This document shows, one piece after another, positions 7,749-14,983 of a stretch of 22,052 nucleotides of DNA. The position numbers and the translations under genes are program-made. Under the pieces are notes generated by a model. That model did no database searches, was not told the DNA's origin, and saw only the letters and a program-made list of their open reading frames with translations. The stretch covers positions 1-22,052 of the forward strand of contig JAEDNI010000028.1 of assembly GCA_016302585.1 (NCBI GenBank), written 5' to 3'. The stretch is from Paludibacteraceae bacterium (lineage in GTDB: Bacteria > Bacteroidota > Bacteroidia > Bacteroidales > Paludibacteraceae). Position 1 is the stretch's first letter. Every line of letters begins with the position of its first letter.

Positions 7749-9338
7749 TTACTCTTCTGCGAATTTCTTACAAATCGCTAAAGCCGCATTGATGCCGTCT
7801 AAGGCAGAACTGGTGATGCCTCCGGCGTATCCGGCTCCTTCACCGCAGGGGTACAGACCCGGTGTGCTGATGCTCTCCAAACTCTCCGGATCACGCGGAA
7901 TACGTACGGCACTGCTGCTGCGGCTCTCCACACCGAGTATAACGGCTTCGTTGGTCAGGAACCCCGGGTATTTCCTGTCAAAATCACGAAAACCCCGTTG
8001 TAAGCGTTTGCCTATATGAACAGGGAGCCACAGGTCAAGGCGGGAAGGAATGATACCGGGCAGATAACTGCATGCCGGCAGGTCTTTCGAGGCGCGACCC
8101 TCGACGAAGTCTTTGAGTCGTTGTGCAGGAGCTGTGGATAATTGATAATTGACAATTGATAATTGAGAATTATGGGCTTCGCTGTAAGCGAGGCGTTCGA
8201 GGGATTCCTGGAATTCGAGTCCGCGAAGAGGATCATCGCCGGGGATATCCTCGGGGTTTATCTGCACGACCATGCCGCTGTTGGCATAGGGGCTGTTCCG
8301 ATGACTGGCACTCATGCCGTTCACTACACAACTGCCTGCTTCGCTGCCGGCCGGTACGATATGACCACCGGGGCACATACAGAACGAATAGACACCACGT
8401 CCATCGACCTGCGTCACGAGCGAGTAGGAGGCATTACCGACGTAGGAGATAACCCCCTCCTTCTCCCCCTCAAGGGGAGTGTTCCTCCCTTGTGGGGAGG
8501 TTAGGTGGGGTTTTGTCAGATGATACATCAATTGATTAATGAGGGTTTGCGGGTGTTCGGCGCGAACACCCATGGCGAAGCCTTTGGTTTCCAGGGCTAC
8601 TCCTTCGGCCGCTAACATCCGATAGGTGTCATGGGCGGAGTGCCCGATCGCCAAAATGACAGGAGTTATAGTTTTACCTTTTTCCTCCCCTTGTGGGGAG
8701 GTTAGGTGGGGTTTTAGGCTCTCGATCTTGGTCTCAAAATGAATCTCTCCGCCGTGGGCGAGGATGCACTCACGCATGTTTTTGATGATCGTCGGCAGTT
8801 TGTCGCTACCTATATGTGCGTGAGCTTCGTATAGCACGGTGTCGGGTGCTCCGAAGTAATGGAAGAGCTCCATCACGCGTTGCATGTTACCGCGTTTCTT
8901 GGAGCGGGAGAACAGTTTACCGTCGCTGAACGTACCGGCACCGCCTTCGCCAAAACAGTAGTTCGACTCGGGATTGAGTCCCTCATTGCGGTTGAGCAAC
9001 GCGATATCCCGTTTGCGTGCACTGACTTCCTTACCGCGCTCGTAGATAATCGGTTTGATACCATGCTCGATGAGCGTCAAAGCAGCAAAGAGTCCTGCAG
9101 GTCCTGCACCGATGATAACGGCCGAATGTTCGGCTTGATGCACGTCCTGAAACACCGGCGCTTCATAGAGTGGGATAGGGGCGTCCTTCGCAATAGGCTT
9201 CCCCTGTTCGTCCACCAAAACAGTAAGATGCACGCGCAACTCGCGTTGCCGTGCATCTACACTTCGTTTCACTACCCGCCATTGCCGCTCAGCGATATAC
9301 GCTTCGCGTGGGCTTAGAATATACTGGATGGTATCCAC
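7749..9338 (-). CDS. FAD-dependent oxidoreductase (COG2509-type)
   Basis: A flavoprotein of the NAD(P)/FAD-dependent dehydrogenase family; its substrate is not known. The N-terminal extension (about 70 residues) precedes a Rossmann fold with VIIGAGPAGLFAA (dinucleotide motif GAGPAG, residues 77-82). Family landmarks follow: NYCFGEGGAGTFSDGKL, YEAHAHIGSDKLP, ILAIGHSAHDTYRML, FAMGVRAEHPQ, YSFCMCPGG, APAQRLKDFVEG and a C-terminal GLYPCGEGAGYAGGITSSA that binds FAD. Three loops contain repeat-derived peptides: KPHLTSPQGE (about residue 209), KPHLTSPQGR (about 276) and NSQLSIVNYQLST (about 391). The reading frame is intact through all three. It starts 26 bases after the recA stop and shows no promoter of its own, so it is probably transcribed from recA. 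Confidence 0.9.
   Translation of the reverse strand: MDTIQYILSPREAYIAERQWRVVKRSVDARQRELRVHLTVLVDEQGKPIAKDAPIPLYEAPVFQDVHQAEHSAVIIGAGPAGLFAALTLIEHGIKPIIYERGKEVSARKRDIALLNRNEGLNPESNYCFGEGGAGTFSDGKLFSRSKKRGNMQRVMELFHYFGAPDTVLYEAHAHIGSDKLPTIIKNMRECILAHGGEIHFETKIESLKPHLTSPQGEEKGKTITPVILAIGHSAHDTYRMLAAEGVALETKGFAMGVRAEHPQTLINQLMYHLTKPHLTSPQGRNTPLEGEKEGVISYVGNASYSLVTQVDGRGVYSFCMCPGGHIVPAGSEAGSCVVNGMSASHRNSPYANSGMVVQINPEDIPGDDPLRGLEFQESLERLAYSEAHNSQLSIVNYQLSTAPAQRLKDFVEGRASKDLPACSYLPGIIPSRLDLWLPVHIGKRLQRGFRDFDRKYPGFLTNEAVILGVESRSSSAVRIPRDPESLESISTPGLYPCGEGAGYAGGITSSALDGINAALAICKKFAEE
8137..8171 (-). repeat. Heptamer array inside the FAD oxidoreductase gene
   Basis: On the plus strand five tandem heptamers follow each other: GATAATT, GATAATT, GACAATT, GATAATT, GAGAATT. 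The array is 35 bp, not a multiple of three, yet the frame stays open. Because 7 is not divisible by 3, successive heptamers are read in different frames, giving the non-repeating peptide NSQLSIVNYQLST. Confidence 0.9.
8452..8517 (-). repeat. In-frame GC-rich hairpin element, copy B
   Basis: Contains the core ACCCCACCTAACCTCCCC followed by ACAAGGGAGG (minus strand), then a second hairpin CTCCCC-TTGAG-GGGGAG. It is read as KPHLTSPQGRNTPLEGEKEG in the FAD oxidoreductase. The core is nearly identical to copy A at 8672-8717. Confidence 0.9.
8672..8717 (-). repeat. In-frame GC-rich hairpin element, copy A
   Basis: Core ACCCCACCTAACCTCCCC plus ACAAGGGGAGG (minus strand), containing the perfect stem CCTCCCC / GGGGAGG. 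Read as KPHLTSPQGEEKGK. It differs from copy B by a single G in the stem, and the flanks restore the frame in both cases. Confidence 0.9.
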
Positions 9339-9364
9339 GAATAACAGGGGGGCAATCCTATCGA

Positions 9365-10402
9365 TTATTTGCCAATCTTATTGAGTACGGTTTCGAGACC
9401 GAGTTCTTTGATCTTCTCACCAATCTTGATCTCCAACTCTTCGCATAAGTCAGGATTCTCCGCCAGTACGTCTTTCACTTTATCGCGACCTTGCCCTAAC
9501 TTCGTATCACCGTACGAGAAGAACGAACCGCTCTTCTTGATAACCTCGGTAGCTACGGCGAAATCGAGAATCTCACCGATACGCGAGATACCTTCGTTAA
9601 ACATCAGGTCGAACTCTGCTTTCTTGAACGGAGGTGCCACTTTGTTCTTGATCACCTTCACGCGCACTTGGTTACCCTTGACGGTATCGCCGTCTTTGAT
9701 CTGGCTGGTGCGACGGATATCGAGACGAACAGAAGCATAGAACTTCAGGGCATTACCACCGGTGGTGGTCTCCGGATTACCGAACATCACACCGATCTTC
9801 TCACGAAGCTGGTTGATGAAGATGACGGTGGTGTTGGTCTTATTCACCGAAGCGGTCATCTTACGCAGCGCCTGACTCATCAGACGTGCCTGCAGACCCA
9901 CTTTATTATCACCCATTTCACCGTCGATCTCTGCTTTCGGCGTCAGAGCCGCAACGGAGTCAATGACGACCAGGTCTACGGCAGCAGAACGAATTAATTC
10001 GTCAGCTATCTCCAAAGCCTGCTCACCGCTATCCGGCTGGGCAATTAACAGGTTCTCTACGTCCACTCCTAATTTCTCGGCGTAGAAACGATCGAAAGCG
10101 TGCTCTGCATCAATGATCGCTGCGATGCCGCCTTGTTTCTGCGCCTCCGCCATGGCGTGGATAGCCAAGGTTGTCTTACCGGACGACTCCGGACCATAGA
10201 TCTCGATGATACGTCCTTTCGGGTAGCCGCCAACGCCCAGCGCGTAGTTCAGTCCCAGACTGCCGGTCGGAATCACCGCCACGTCGTCGATCTTCTCATC
10301 ACCCAGACGCATGATAGCGCCCTTGCCGAAGTCCTTATCAATCTTTGCCATTGCATTCTGCAGCGCTTTCAGCTTCTCTGCAGACGGTTTGTTCTCTGCC
10401 AT
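9365..10402 (-). CDS. recA: RecA recombinase
   Basis: Strand-exchange ATPase for homologous recombination and the DNA damage response. The 345-residue protein carries Walker A GPESSGKT (residues 70-77), IDAEHAFD, VVIDSVAALTPKAEIDG (Walker B), the FINQLREKIGVMFGNPETTTGG signature with the L2 DNA-binding loop, and the usual C-terminal domain. Nothing is missing. A matching promoter lies 49-80 bases upstream, with an AT-only dyad directly upstream of it. I see no SOS-box-like site. The FAD oxidoreductase follows on the same strand. Confidence 0.98.
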   Translation of the reverse strand: MAENKPSAEKLKALQNAMAKIDKDFGKGAIMRLGDEKIDDVAVIPTGSLGLNYALGVGGYPKGRIIEIYGPESSGKTTLAIHAMAEAQKQGGIAAIIDAEHAFDRFYAEKLGVDVENLLIAQPDSGEQALEIADELIRSAAVDLVVIDSVAALTPKAEIDGEMGDNKVGLQARLMSQALRKMTASVNKTNTTVIFINQLREKIGVMFGNPETTTGGNALKFYASVRLDIRRTSQIKDGDTVKGNQVRVKVIKNKVAPPFKKAEFDLMFNEGISRIGEILDFAVATEVIKKSGSFFSYGDTKLGQGRDKVKDVLAENPDLCEELEIKIGEKIKELGLETVLNKIGK

Positions 10403-10408
10403 AAAACT

Positions 10409-10443
10409 ATTTACAATTTAATCATTTACCATTTGTTCATTTA
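10409..10443 (-). repeat. Period-7/8 AT repeat in recA leader
   Basis: Plus-strand blocks ATTTACA, ATTTAAT, ATTTACC, ATTTGTT and ATTTA with occasional single-base spacers fill the recA 5' leader between the promoter and the start codon. The leader RNA would be rich in AAAUG-like triplets. Confidence 0.7.
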
Positions 10444-10450
10444 GCGGGTG

Positions 10451-10482
10451 CAAAGGTAGTAAAAAAAAAGCACATACACAAG
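10451..10482 (-). promoter_or_regulatory. Bacteroidota-type promoter for recA
   Basis: On the minus strand CTTG (10479-10482, three of four bases of TTTG) is followed after 20 bases by TACCTTTG (10451-10458). The recA ATG is 49 bases downstream of the -7 box. Confidence 0.75.
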
Positions 10483-10506
10483 AATTTAATAATTTTTTAT
10501 TAAATT
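10483..10506. repeat. Perfect AT-only dyad upstream of the recA promoter
   Basis: AATTTAATAA (10483-10492), a TTTT spacer and TTATTAAATT (10497-10506) form a perfect 10-bp inverted repeat. It abuts the upstream edge of the -33 box of the recA promoter, where an UP element or an operator would sit. It could also be part of the nth upstream/downstream spacer with no role. Confidence 0.75.
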
Positions 10507-10543
10507 AATCGTATGAGCTGTGCGAATTAAGACGTGTGTGTGC

Positions 10544-11179
10544 TTACTTTTTATTGAAAAATCTGCAAAATTCTTGTAATCCGCATTGTCCGCATTGCGG
10601 CTTGCGGGCTTGGCATACATAACGGCCGTGAAGGAGAAGCCAGTGGTGCGCCTTGGGAATGATGTCTTTGGGAATATATTTCACCAGTGCTTTCTCTGTC
10701 TGCAGCGGGTTCTTGCTATTGGTCGTGAGCCCGAGTCGTTCGGAGACGCGGAAGATATGTGTGTCCACGGCCATGGTAGGTTGGTTCCAGATCACCGCAC
10801 ACACCACATTCGCGGTCTTGCGACCCACTCCTTGCAGCGTCTGCAGGTCCTCGATGTTATCCGGCACGACACCGTCATACACTTCCACCAGGCGCTTCGC
10901 CATTGCTACCAAGTGTTCCGCTTTCGAACGAGGATAACTGACCGACTTTACGTATTCGAACACTTCATCACTCGTGGCCTTCGCCAAGTCTTCCGGCGTG
11001 GGGTAGGCTTCAAAGAGGGCAGGGGTGACGATGTTCACCCGTTTGTCCGTACATTGCGCCGAGAGCATCACCGCCACCAGACACTGGAACGGGGAAGCAA
11101 AAACAAGTTCGCTCTCAGCTACCGGCATATTCGCCTCAAACCAAACTAAGATATGTTCAAACCGCTGTTTGGTCGTCAT
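10544..11179 (-). CDS. nth: Endonuclease III (DNA glycosylase/AP lyase)
   Basis: Removes oxidised pyrimidines in base-excision repair. The helix-hairpin-helix LQGVGRKTANVV holds the catalytic lysine K121, and the catalytic aspartate is D139 in VDTHIFRVSERLG. The [4Fe-4S] cluster loop is complete: C189-x6-C196-x2-C199-x5-C205. The length, 211 residues, is typical. The start at 11179 gives the expected N-terminus (MTTKQRFEHILVWFE) and overlaps the end of the DUF4924 gene by 23 bases, so the two are translationally linked in the pth operon. Confidence 0.96.
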   Translation of the reverse strand: MTTKQRFEHILVWFEANMPVAESELVFASPFQCLVAVMLSAQCTDKRVNIVTPALFEAYPTPEDLAKATSDEVFEYVKSVSYPRSKAEHLVAMAKRLVEVYDGVVPDNIEDLQTLQGVGRKTANVVCAVIWNQPTMAVDTHIFRVSERLGLTTNSKNPLQTEKALVKYIPKDIIPKAHHWLLLHGRYVCQARKPQCGQCGLQEFCRFFNKK

Positions 11180-11615
11180 GATAGGTCTTACTTAAGAACG
11201 TGAGTACGCGGGTGGCCTGTTGCTGCACCGCAGCGGTCTCGGGGCTAATCTCGCGTTTTTGAAGGCGGAGGAGCATGATCTGGTAGAGGAGGGTGAAGCA
11301 TGCTTCGAGGTCGGACATGGTGGGGCGGTCGGTCTTGGCTTTGAGGAGGTTGAGTTGCGGGGTGAGGCGGATGATGGCGGCGCGGTACATCGCATCTTCG
11401 TTCAGAAGGGTAGCGTGTAACTCTTCCAACTCCTCCAAAGCATTGTTCGCGATCGCTAAATGCCCCCCGTCCATGATGCCTTCGCGGTGCATCATCTCAT
11501 TCAGTTCATGCAGCTCCTCTGTAGCTTCTGCATGCTGCGGAAACGCCCGCAAATAGTCCTCCATCTGCCAAAGATAGAGGATATATTCGGCTATATTATC
11601 CTTTTTACTCCTCAT
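11157..11615 (-). CDS. DUF4924 family protein
   Basis: A small, mostly helical cytoplasmic protein of unknown function, 152 residues from the start chosen here. The opening (KKDNIAEYILYLWQMEDYLRAF) is what I recognise as the hallmark of DUF4924, a Bacteroidota family. No signal peptide, metal site or enzyme motif is visible. The frame extends 12 codons further upstream (to 11651), but that part lies in the end of the S4-protein gene. The ATG at 11615 overlaps that gene by 11 bases and puts the conserved segment at the N-terminus. It sits between an RNA-binding protein and nth in a tight operon. Confidence 0.8.
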   Translation of the reverse strand: MRSKKDNIAEYILYLWQMEDYLRAFPQHAEATEELHELNEMMHREGIMDGGHLAIANNALEELEELHATLLNEDAMYRAAIIRLTPQLNLLKAKTDRPTMSDLEACFTLLYQIMLLRLQKREISPETAAVQQQATRVLTFLSKTYHDDQTAV

Positions 11616-12018
11616 CTTCCCAATCATCAATTTCGTCCAAATAACTGTCACTCATAAAGACCTCGATGTCTCGGCGGTCTTTCTTGGTAGGTCTACCCAT
11701 CCCGCGGTCACGACTACCGTTTCCGGCCATACGGGCCAGTTCAAGCAGTTCCAGTTGTTCCGGAGCGGTGCAGTCACGCAGGTATTCCGGTACAAACTTC
11801 GCACCCAAACGGTTCTCGGTTAGTTGCAGCACGCGATAGGTATAGGTGATGGGACCCTTGCGCACATTGAAAGTATCGCCTACTTTAAACGTACGACTCG
11901 GTTTGAGTTGCACGCCATTGAGTGTGATACGACCGTTCTTGCAAGCATCGGCAGCGATAGAGCGGGTCTTATAGATCCGCATCGCCCAGAGATATTTATC
12001 TACTCGTACTTCCGCCAT
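11605..12018 (-). CDS. S4-domain RNA-binding protein (HslR/RqcP-like)
   Basis: A 137-residue protein with an N-terminal S4 domain: VRVDKYLWAMRIYKTRSIAADACKNGRITLNG, the classic alphaL fold that binds structured RNA. The family includes HslR and RqcP, which bind peptidyl-tRNA on stalled 50S subunits. The C-terminal half is charged and ends in an acidic tail, with MGRPTKKDRR near residues 107-116 as in relatives. Its place 10 bases behind pth, another peptidyl-tRNA enzyme, fits a ribosome rescue role, but that is inference. It overlaps the DUF4924 start. Confidence 0.88.
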   Translation of the reverse strand: MAEVRVDKYLWAMRIYKTRSIAADACKNGRITLNGVQLKPSRTFKVGDTFNVRKGPITYTYRVLQLTENRLGAKFVPEYLRDCTAPEQLELLELARMAGNGSRDRGMGRPTKKDRRDIEVFMSDSYLDEIDDWEDEE

Positions 12019-12028
12019 AAATCACCAA

Positions 12029-12592
12029 TTATTTATTATTATATTGGTTCATTGTGCGATCAATGCCGGCGAGACAGAACGAAGGAATGATCTCGCTCGT
12101 TACCTTTAGACGCTCGTCGATCTGTTTCTTCTCTTCGTCGGTCCATTCGCCCAACACGAAGTTGATCTGTGCACCGCGTGTGTACTCGTTGCCTATACCG
12201 AAACGAACACGTGCATAGTTCTCGGTACCCAACACCGATTGGATGTTACCCAGACCGTTATGGCCGCCGTTGGAACCCTGTTTGCGAATACGAATCGTAC
12301 CGAAAGGTAAGTTTAGATCATCCACCAGCACGAGCATGTTCTCTACCGGGATCTTCTCCTGTTGGAGCCAATACCGTACGGCATTACCGCTGAGGTTCAT
12401 ATACGTGGACGGCTTGAGCAGCACCAGTTCTGCATTCTTGACGCGACAACGACCGACAAAACCATAGCGCTTGTCTTCCCATTTCACGTCCTTCGACGCC
12501 GCAAACGCATCAATCATCATAAAACCGATGTTATGACGCGTACCTGCGTACTCGTCACCTATATTTCCGAGTCCGACAATTAAGTATTTCAT
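12029..12592 (-). CDS. pth: Peptidyl-tRNA hydrolase
   Basis: Cleaves peptidyl-tRNA dropped from ribosomes, recycling tRNA. The 187-residue product shows N10 in GLGNIGDEY, the catalytic H20 in TRHNIGF, N68 in MNLSGN, D91 in DDLNLPFG and N112 in GGHNGLGNI, so the active site is complete. It is the first gene of a four-gene minus-strand operon (pth, S4 protein, DUF4924, nth). No clear Bacteroidota promoter is visible between it and the rplY terminator; that gap is filled by a repeat-rich dyad. Confidence 0.97.
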   Translation of the reverse strand: MKYLIVGLGNIGDEYAGTRHNIGFMMIDAFAASKDVKWEDKRYGFVGRCRVKNAELVLLKPSTYMNLSGNAVRYWLQQEKIPVENMLVLVDDLNLPFGTIRIRKQGSNGGHNGLGNIQSVLGTENYARVRFGIGNEYTRGAQINFVLGEWTDEEKKQIDERLKVTSEIIPSFCLAGIDRTMNQYNNK

Positions 12593-12599
12593 ACTTAGT

Positions 12600-12697
12600 T
12601 TATTTGTTGATGAGTTAATAGGTTTATAGGTGGTTTAAACGGTTTAAACCGGTTAACATGTTTAACCACCTTAAACCATCAACCTCTAAACTTATAA
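12600..12697. repeat. Imperfect dyad of GGTTTAA-type repeats before pth
   Basis: The gap between the rplY terminator and pth is built from variants of GGTTTAA and its complement. GGTGGTTTAAAC (around 12630) is mirrored by GTTTAACCACC (around 12660), and TTTATAGG near 12625 by CTTATAAAC near 12692. The whole could fold as one long imperfect hairpin. I see no TAnnTTTG box in it. Confidence 0.65.
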
Positions 12698-12699
12698 AC

Positions 12700-12727
12700 A
12701 AAAAGGGCGAGCTTAACGCCCGCCCTT
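12700..12727 (-). terminator. Rho-independent terminator of rplY
   Basis: On the minus strand AAGGGCGGGC pairs with GCTCGCCCTT (10 bp, one G-T pair) around a GTTAA loop, followed by TTT. It begins 4 bases after the rplY stop codon. Confidence 0.88.
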
Positions 12728-12731
12728 ATCA

Positions 12732-13289
12732 TTAAGCCTGTTTGCTTTGGCGTGTTGCCTTCACCTCAGCGACGCAAGCGTCAGCAGGGTTAACGAAGCA
12801 CAAGCCTTCGATCTTAACATCAGCAACGGCGATCTTCTTAGCCAAGCCAAGGTTGGTAACGTCGATATTGATGCGATCCGGGAAAGCGGTGTAGATACCT
12901 TTTACTTTGAGTTTGCGCATGTTCTGAACCAACTTACCACCGGCTTTAACACCTTCAGCAAGACCGTTCAACTGAACCGGGATCTCAACTACTACCGGCT
13001 TCTTCTCATCAACAGCGAGGAAGTCAATATGCAGCGTCTTGCCATCGATCGGGTGGAACTGCAACTCTTTAACGATAGCTTTGGTCTTGGTGTCACCTAC
13101 GGTGAGGTCAACGATCTGGGTGTCCGGGCTGTAGATCAGTTTGCGAACGTCAGCAGCTGCTACGGTGAAAGTAGCGTTGATGCCACAACCGTAAATGTTG
13201 CAAGGAATGAGTTCCTCTGCGCGGAAAGCCTTAGCAGCTTTCTTTCCGTACTCGCTACGCGGAGTACCTACTAATGCGAATTCTTTCAT
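12732..13289 (-). CDS. rplY: 50S ribosomal protein L25 (Ctc form)
   Basis: Binds 5S rRNA in the large subunit. At 185 residues this is the long Ctc/TL5 form. An N-terminal L25 domain (about residues 1-90, with VGTPRSEYGKKAAKAFRAEELIPCNIYG and ELQFHPIDGKTLHIDF) is followed by the beta-rich C-terminal domain (VEIPVQLNGLAEGVKAGGKL, DRINIDVTNLGLAKKIAV). It is followed by its own terminator. Upstream is tRNA-Gln on the same strand and I find no separate promoter between them, so the two may share a transcript. Confidence 0.96.
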   Translation of the reverse strand: MKEFALVGTPRSEYGKKAAKAFRAEELIPCNIYGCGINATFTVAAADVRKLIYSPDTQIVDLTVGDTKTKAIVKELQFHPIDGKTLHIDFLAVDEKKPVVVEIPVQLNGLAEGVKAGGKLVQNMRKLKVKGIYTAFPDRINIDVTNLGLAKKIAVADVKIEGLCFVNPADACVAEVKATRQSKQA

Positions 13290-13389
13290 TGTAATTTAAT
13301 GTGTTACTCAATATGGGGCAGTAGTTGTCAATTTTTCAATTGTTGTGTGGCTGCCCGTATCCCATCACACGTACCCCTTTTTACTAAAT

Positions 13390-13423
13390 GCCCTCCCTTG
13401 AGGGGAGGGGCAGGGAGGGGTTT
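13390..13423 (-). repeat. GC-rich hairpin element between tRNA-Gln and rplY
   Basis: Contains the perfect stem CCCTCCC (13391-13397) / GGGAGGG (13403-13409), followed by CAGGGAGGGG and TTT. It has the same plan as the elements read in frame in the FAD oxidoreductase (AAACCCC, then a CCTCCCC...AAGGGAGG hairpin). It starts 9 bases beyond the 3' end of tRNA-Gln. Confidence 0.85.
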
Positions 13424-13431
13424 ACCCCTTG

Positions 13432-13502
13432 TTGTCCACCGAGGAGTCGAACCTCGCTTCTCGGAACCAAAATCCGGTGTAATACCGATATACGAGTGGA
13501 CA
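13432..13502 (-). tRNA. tRNA-Gln (anticodon UUG)
   Basis: A 71-nt cloverleaf on the minus strand. The acceptor stem TGTCCAC / GTGGACA has 7 perfect pairs, and the T arm CGAGG-TTCGACT-CCTCG is perfect. The D loop contains GG, and the D stem has three pairs. The anticodon loop TTTTGGT gives anticodon TTG (glutamine). The anticodon stem has 4 pairs and a C-A mismatch at 27/43. The discriminator is A. CCA is not encoded. Identity rests on my reading of the loop. Confidence 0.9.
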
Positions 13503-13521
13503 GCACTTTCGAAAAAGCGTG

Positions 13522-13553
13522 CAAAATTACAACAAATTTTTGATATGACCAAA
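13522..13553 (-). promoter_or_regulatory. Bacteroidota-type promoter for tRNA-Gln (and rplY)
   Basis: On the minus strand TTTG (13550-13553), a 20-base spacer and TAATTTTG (13522-13529) match the consensus exactly. The tRNA begins 20 bases beyond the -7 box. Confidence 0.82.
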
Positions 13554-13590
13554 TTTTTTGCAATAATTTTGCACTTTTAGGTGCTTTTTC

Positions 13591-14889
13591 TTATTTGGCG
13601 ACTACCAAATAGTAGTTCTTTTTGCCTTTTTGGAAAAGCAAGTACTTGCCGTTGAGCAGGGCTGCGTCGGTGAGCGGAGTGGCAGGATCGGTCAGTTTCT
13701 CTTTGTTGAGAGAGAAACCGTTGGCCTGGATCATCTTACGTGCCTCACCTTTACTTGGGAAGATGTTCGTCTTCTCTGCCAGGAGGTCGAGCGGGCCGAT
13801 ACCGGCTTTCAGCTCTTCCATCGGGATCTCATACCGCTCTACGCCGTCAAAGACTTGGAGGAAGGTCTCTTCATCGAGCGCGCGTAGCGCGTCCGCGGTC
13901 GCGTTTCCAAAGAGAATGTTGGATGCTTCTACTGCAGCGTTATAGTCCGCTTCGGAGTGAACCATACAGGTCACTTCCTTCGCCAAGCGTTTCTGCAGCA
14001 CGCGCAGGTGCGGCGCTTGATCGTGCTCGGCGATGAGCGCTTCGATCTCTTCGCGGCTGAGGGAGGTGAAGATCTTAATATAGCGTTTCGCATCGTCGTC
14101 ACTCACGTTCATCCAGAACTGGAAGAACTTATACGGGCTGGTGTATTTCTTCGAGAGCCAAACGTTGCCGGACTCGGTCTTACCGAACTTACCGCCGTCG
14201 GCTTTGGTGATCAACGGGCAGGTGAGGGCGAAAGCGGTCTTGCCGTTCATCTTGCGCATCAGCTCGATACCGGTGGTGATGTTACCCCATTGATCCGAAC
14301 CTCCCATCTGCATCAGGCAGTTCTTATGCTCGTTCAGATAGACGAAGTCGTATCCCTGCAGGAGTTGGTAAGTGAACTCGGTGAAGGACATACCTTGCGA
14401 GAACTCGCCGTTGAAACGTTTCTTGACGGAGTCCTTCGCCATCATATAATTGACGGTGATGAGTTTGCCGATATCGCGCGTGAAATTAATAAAGGTGTAG
14501 TCCTTCATCCAGTCGTAGTTATTCACCAGTTCCGCTGCGTTTGGGGCGTCGGAGTTAAAATCCAGGAAATGCTCCAACTGCTCGCGGATACATGCCACGT
14601 TGTGGCGAAGTATCTCTTCGGTGAGCAGGTTACGCTCGGCAGACTTGCCGGAAGGGTCACCAATCATACCTGTTGCGCCGCCGATGAGGGCGATGGGTTT
14701 GTGACCGCAAGACTGTAAGTGGCGCAGCATCATAATACCGCATAAGTGGCCGATATGCAGACTATCCGCCGTCGGGTCAATACCGACATAAGCGGTGGTC
14801 ATCTCTTTCATCAACTGTTCCTCCGTGCCGGGCATGATATCCTGAAGCATGCCTCTCCAACGGAGCTCATCTACAAAATTCTTTGTCAT
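13591..14889 (-). CDS. tyrS: Tyrosyl-tRNA synthetase
   Basis: Charges tRNA-Tyr. The class I core has HIGH exactly (residues 45-48, in ADSLHIGHLCG) and the second signature as KFGKT (KMSKS equivalent) in ADGGKFGKTESGNVWL. The tyrosine-binding segment QGYDFVYLN and GGSDQWGNI are present. A C-terminal S4-type RNA-binding domain occupies about residues 360-432 (EKTNIFPSKGEARKMIQANGFSLN). At 432 residues it is full length. It has its own promoter at 14930-14961 and ends upstream of the tRNA-Gln promoter. Only a weak hairpin (GCAC/GTGC) follows the stop. Confidence 0.97.
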   Translation of the reverse strand: MTKNFVDELRWRGMLQDIMPGTEEQLMKEMTTAYVGIDPTADSLHIGHLCGIMMLRHLQSCGHKPIALIGGATGMIGDPSGKSAERNLLTEEILRHNVACIREQLEHFLDFNSDAPNAAELVNNYDWMKDYTFINFTRDIGKLITVNYMMAKDSVKKRFNGEFSQGMSFTEFTYQLLQGYDFVYLNEHKNCLMQMGGSDQWGNITTGIELMRKMNGKTAFALTCPLITKADGGKFGKTESGNVWLSKKYTSPYKFFQFWMNVSDDDAKRYIKIFTSLSREEIEALIAEHDQAPHLRVLQKRLAKEVTCMVHSEADYNAAVEASNILFGNATADALRALDEETFLQVFDGVERYEIPMEELKAGIGPLDLLAEKTNIFPSKGEARKMIQANGFSLNKEKLTDPATPLTDAALLNGKYLLFQKGKKNYYLVVAK

Positions 14890-14929
14890 ATAATTGTTAT
14901 AAATTTTCTATTCAAAACCTTTGCGGGTG

Positions 14930-14961
14930 CAAAGGTACGAAAAAAAAATGACATGTGCAAA
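14930..14961 (-). promoter_or_regulatory. Bacteroidota-type promoter for tyrS
   Basis: On the minus strand TTTG (14958-14961), a 20-base spacer and TACCTTTG (14930-14937). The tyrS ATG follows after 40 bases. Confidence 0.82.
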
Positions 14962-14983
14962 TAAAAATAATGATAAAAGAAAG

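Noticed and set aside
8452..8717. FAD oxidoreductase as a pseudogene broken by insertions
   Set aside because: The frame is continuous and all family motifs, including the C-terminal FAD-binding segment, are present.
13957..14718. 253-residue plus-strand open frame
   Set aside because: Antisense shadow of tyrS, whose active-site motifs on the minus strand are unmistakable.
14890..14929. T-box or other riboswitch in the tyrS leader
   Set aside because: The leader from promoter to ATG is only about 40 bases and contains no specifier or antiterminator structure.
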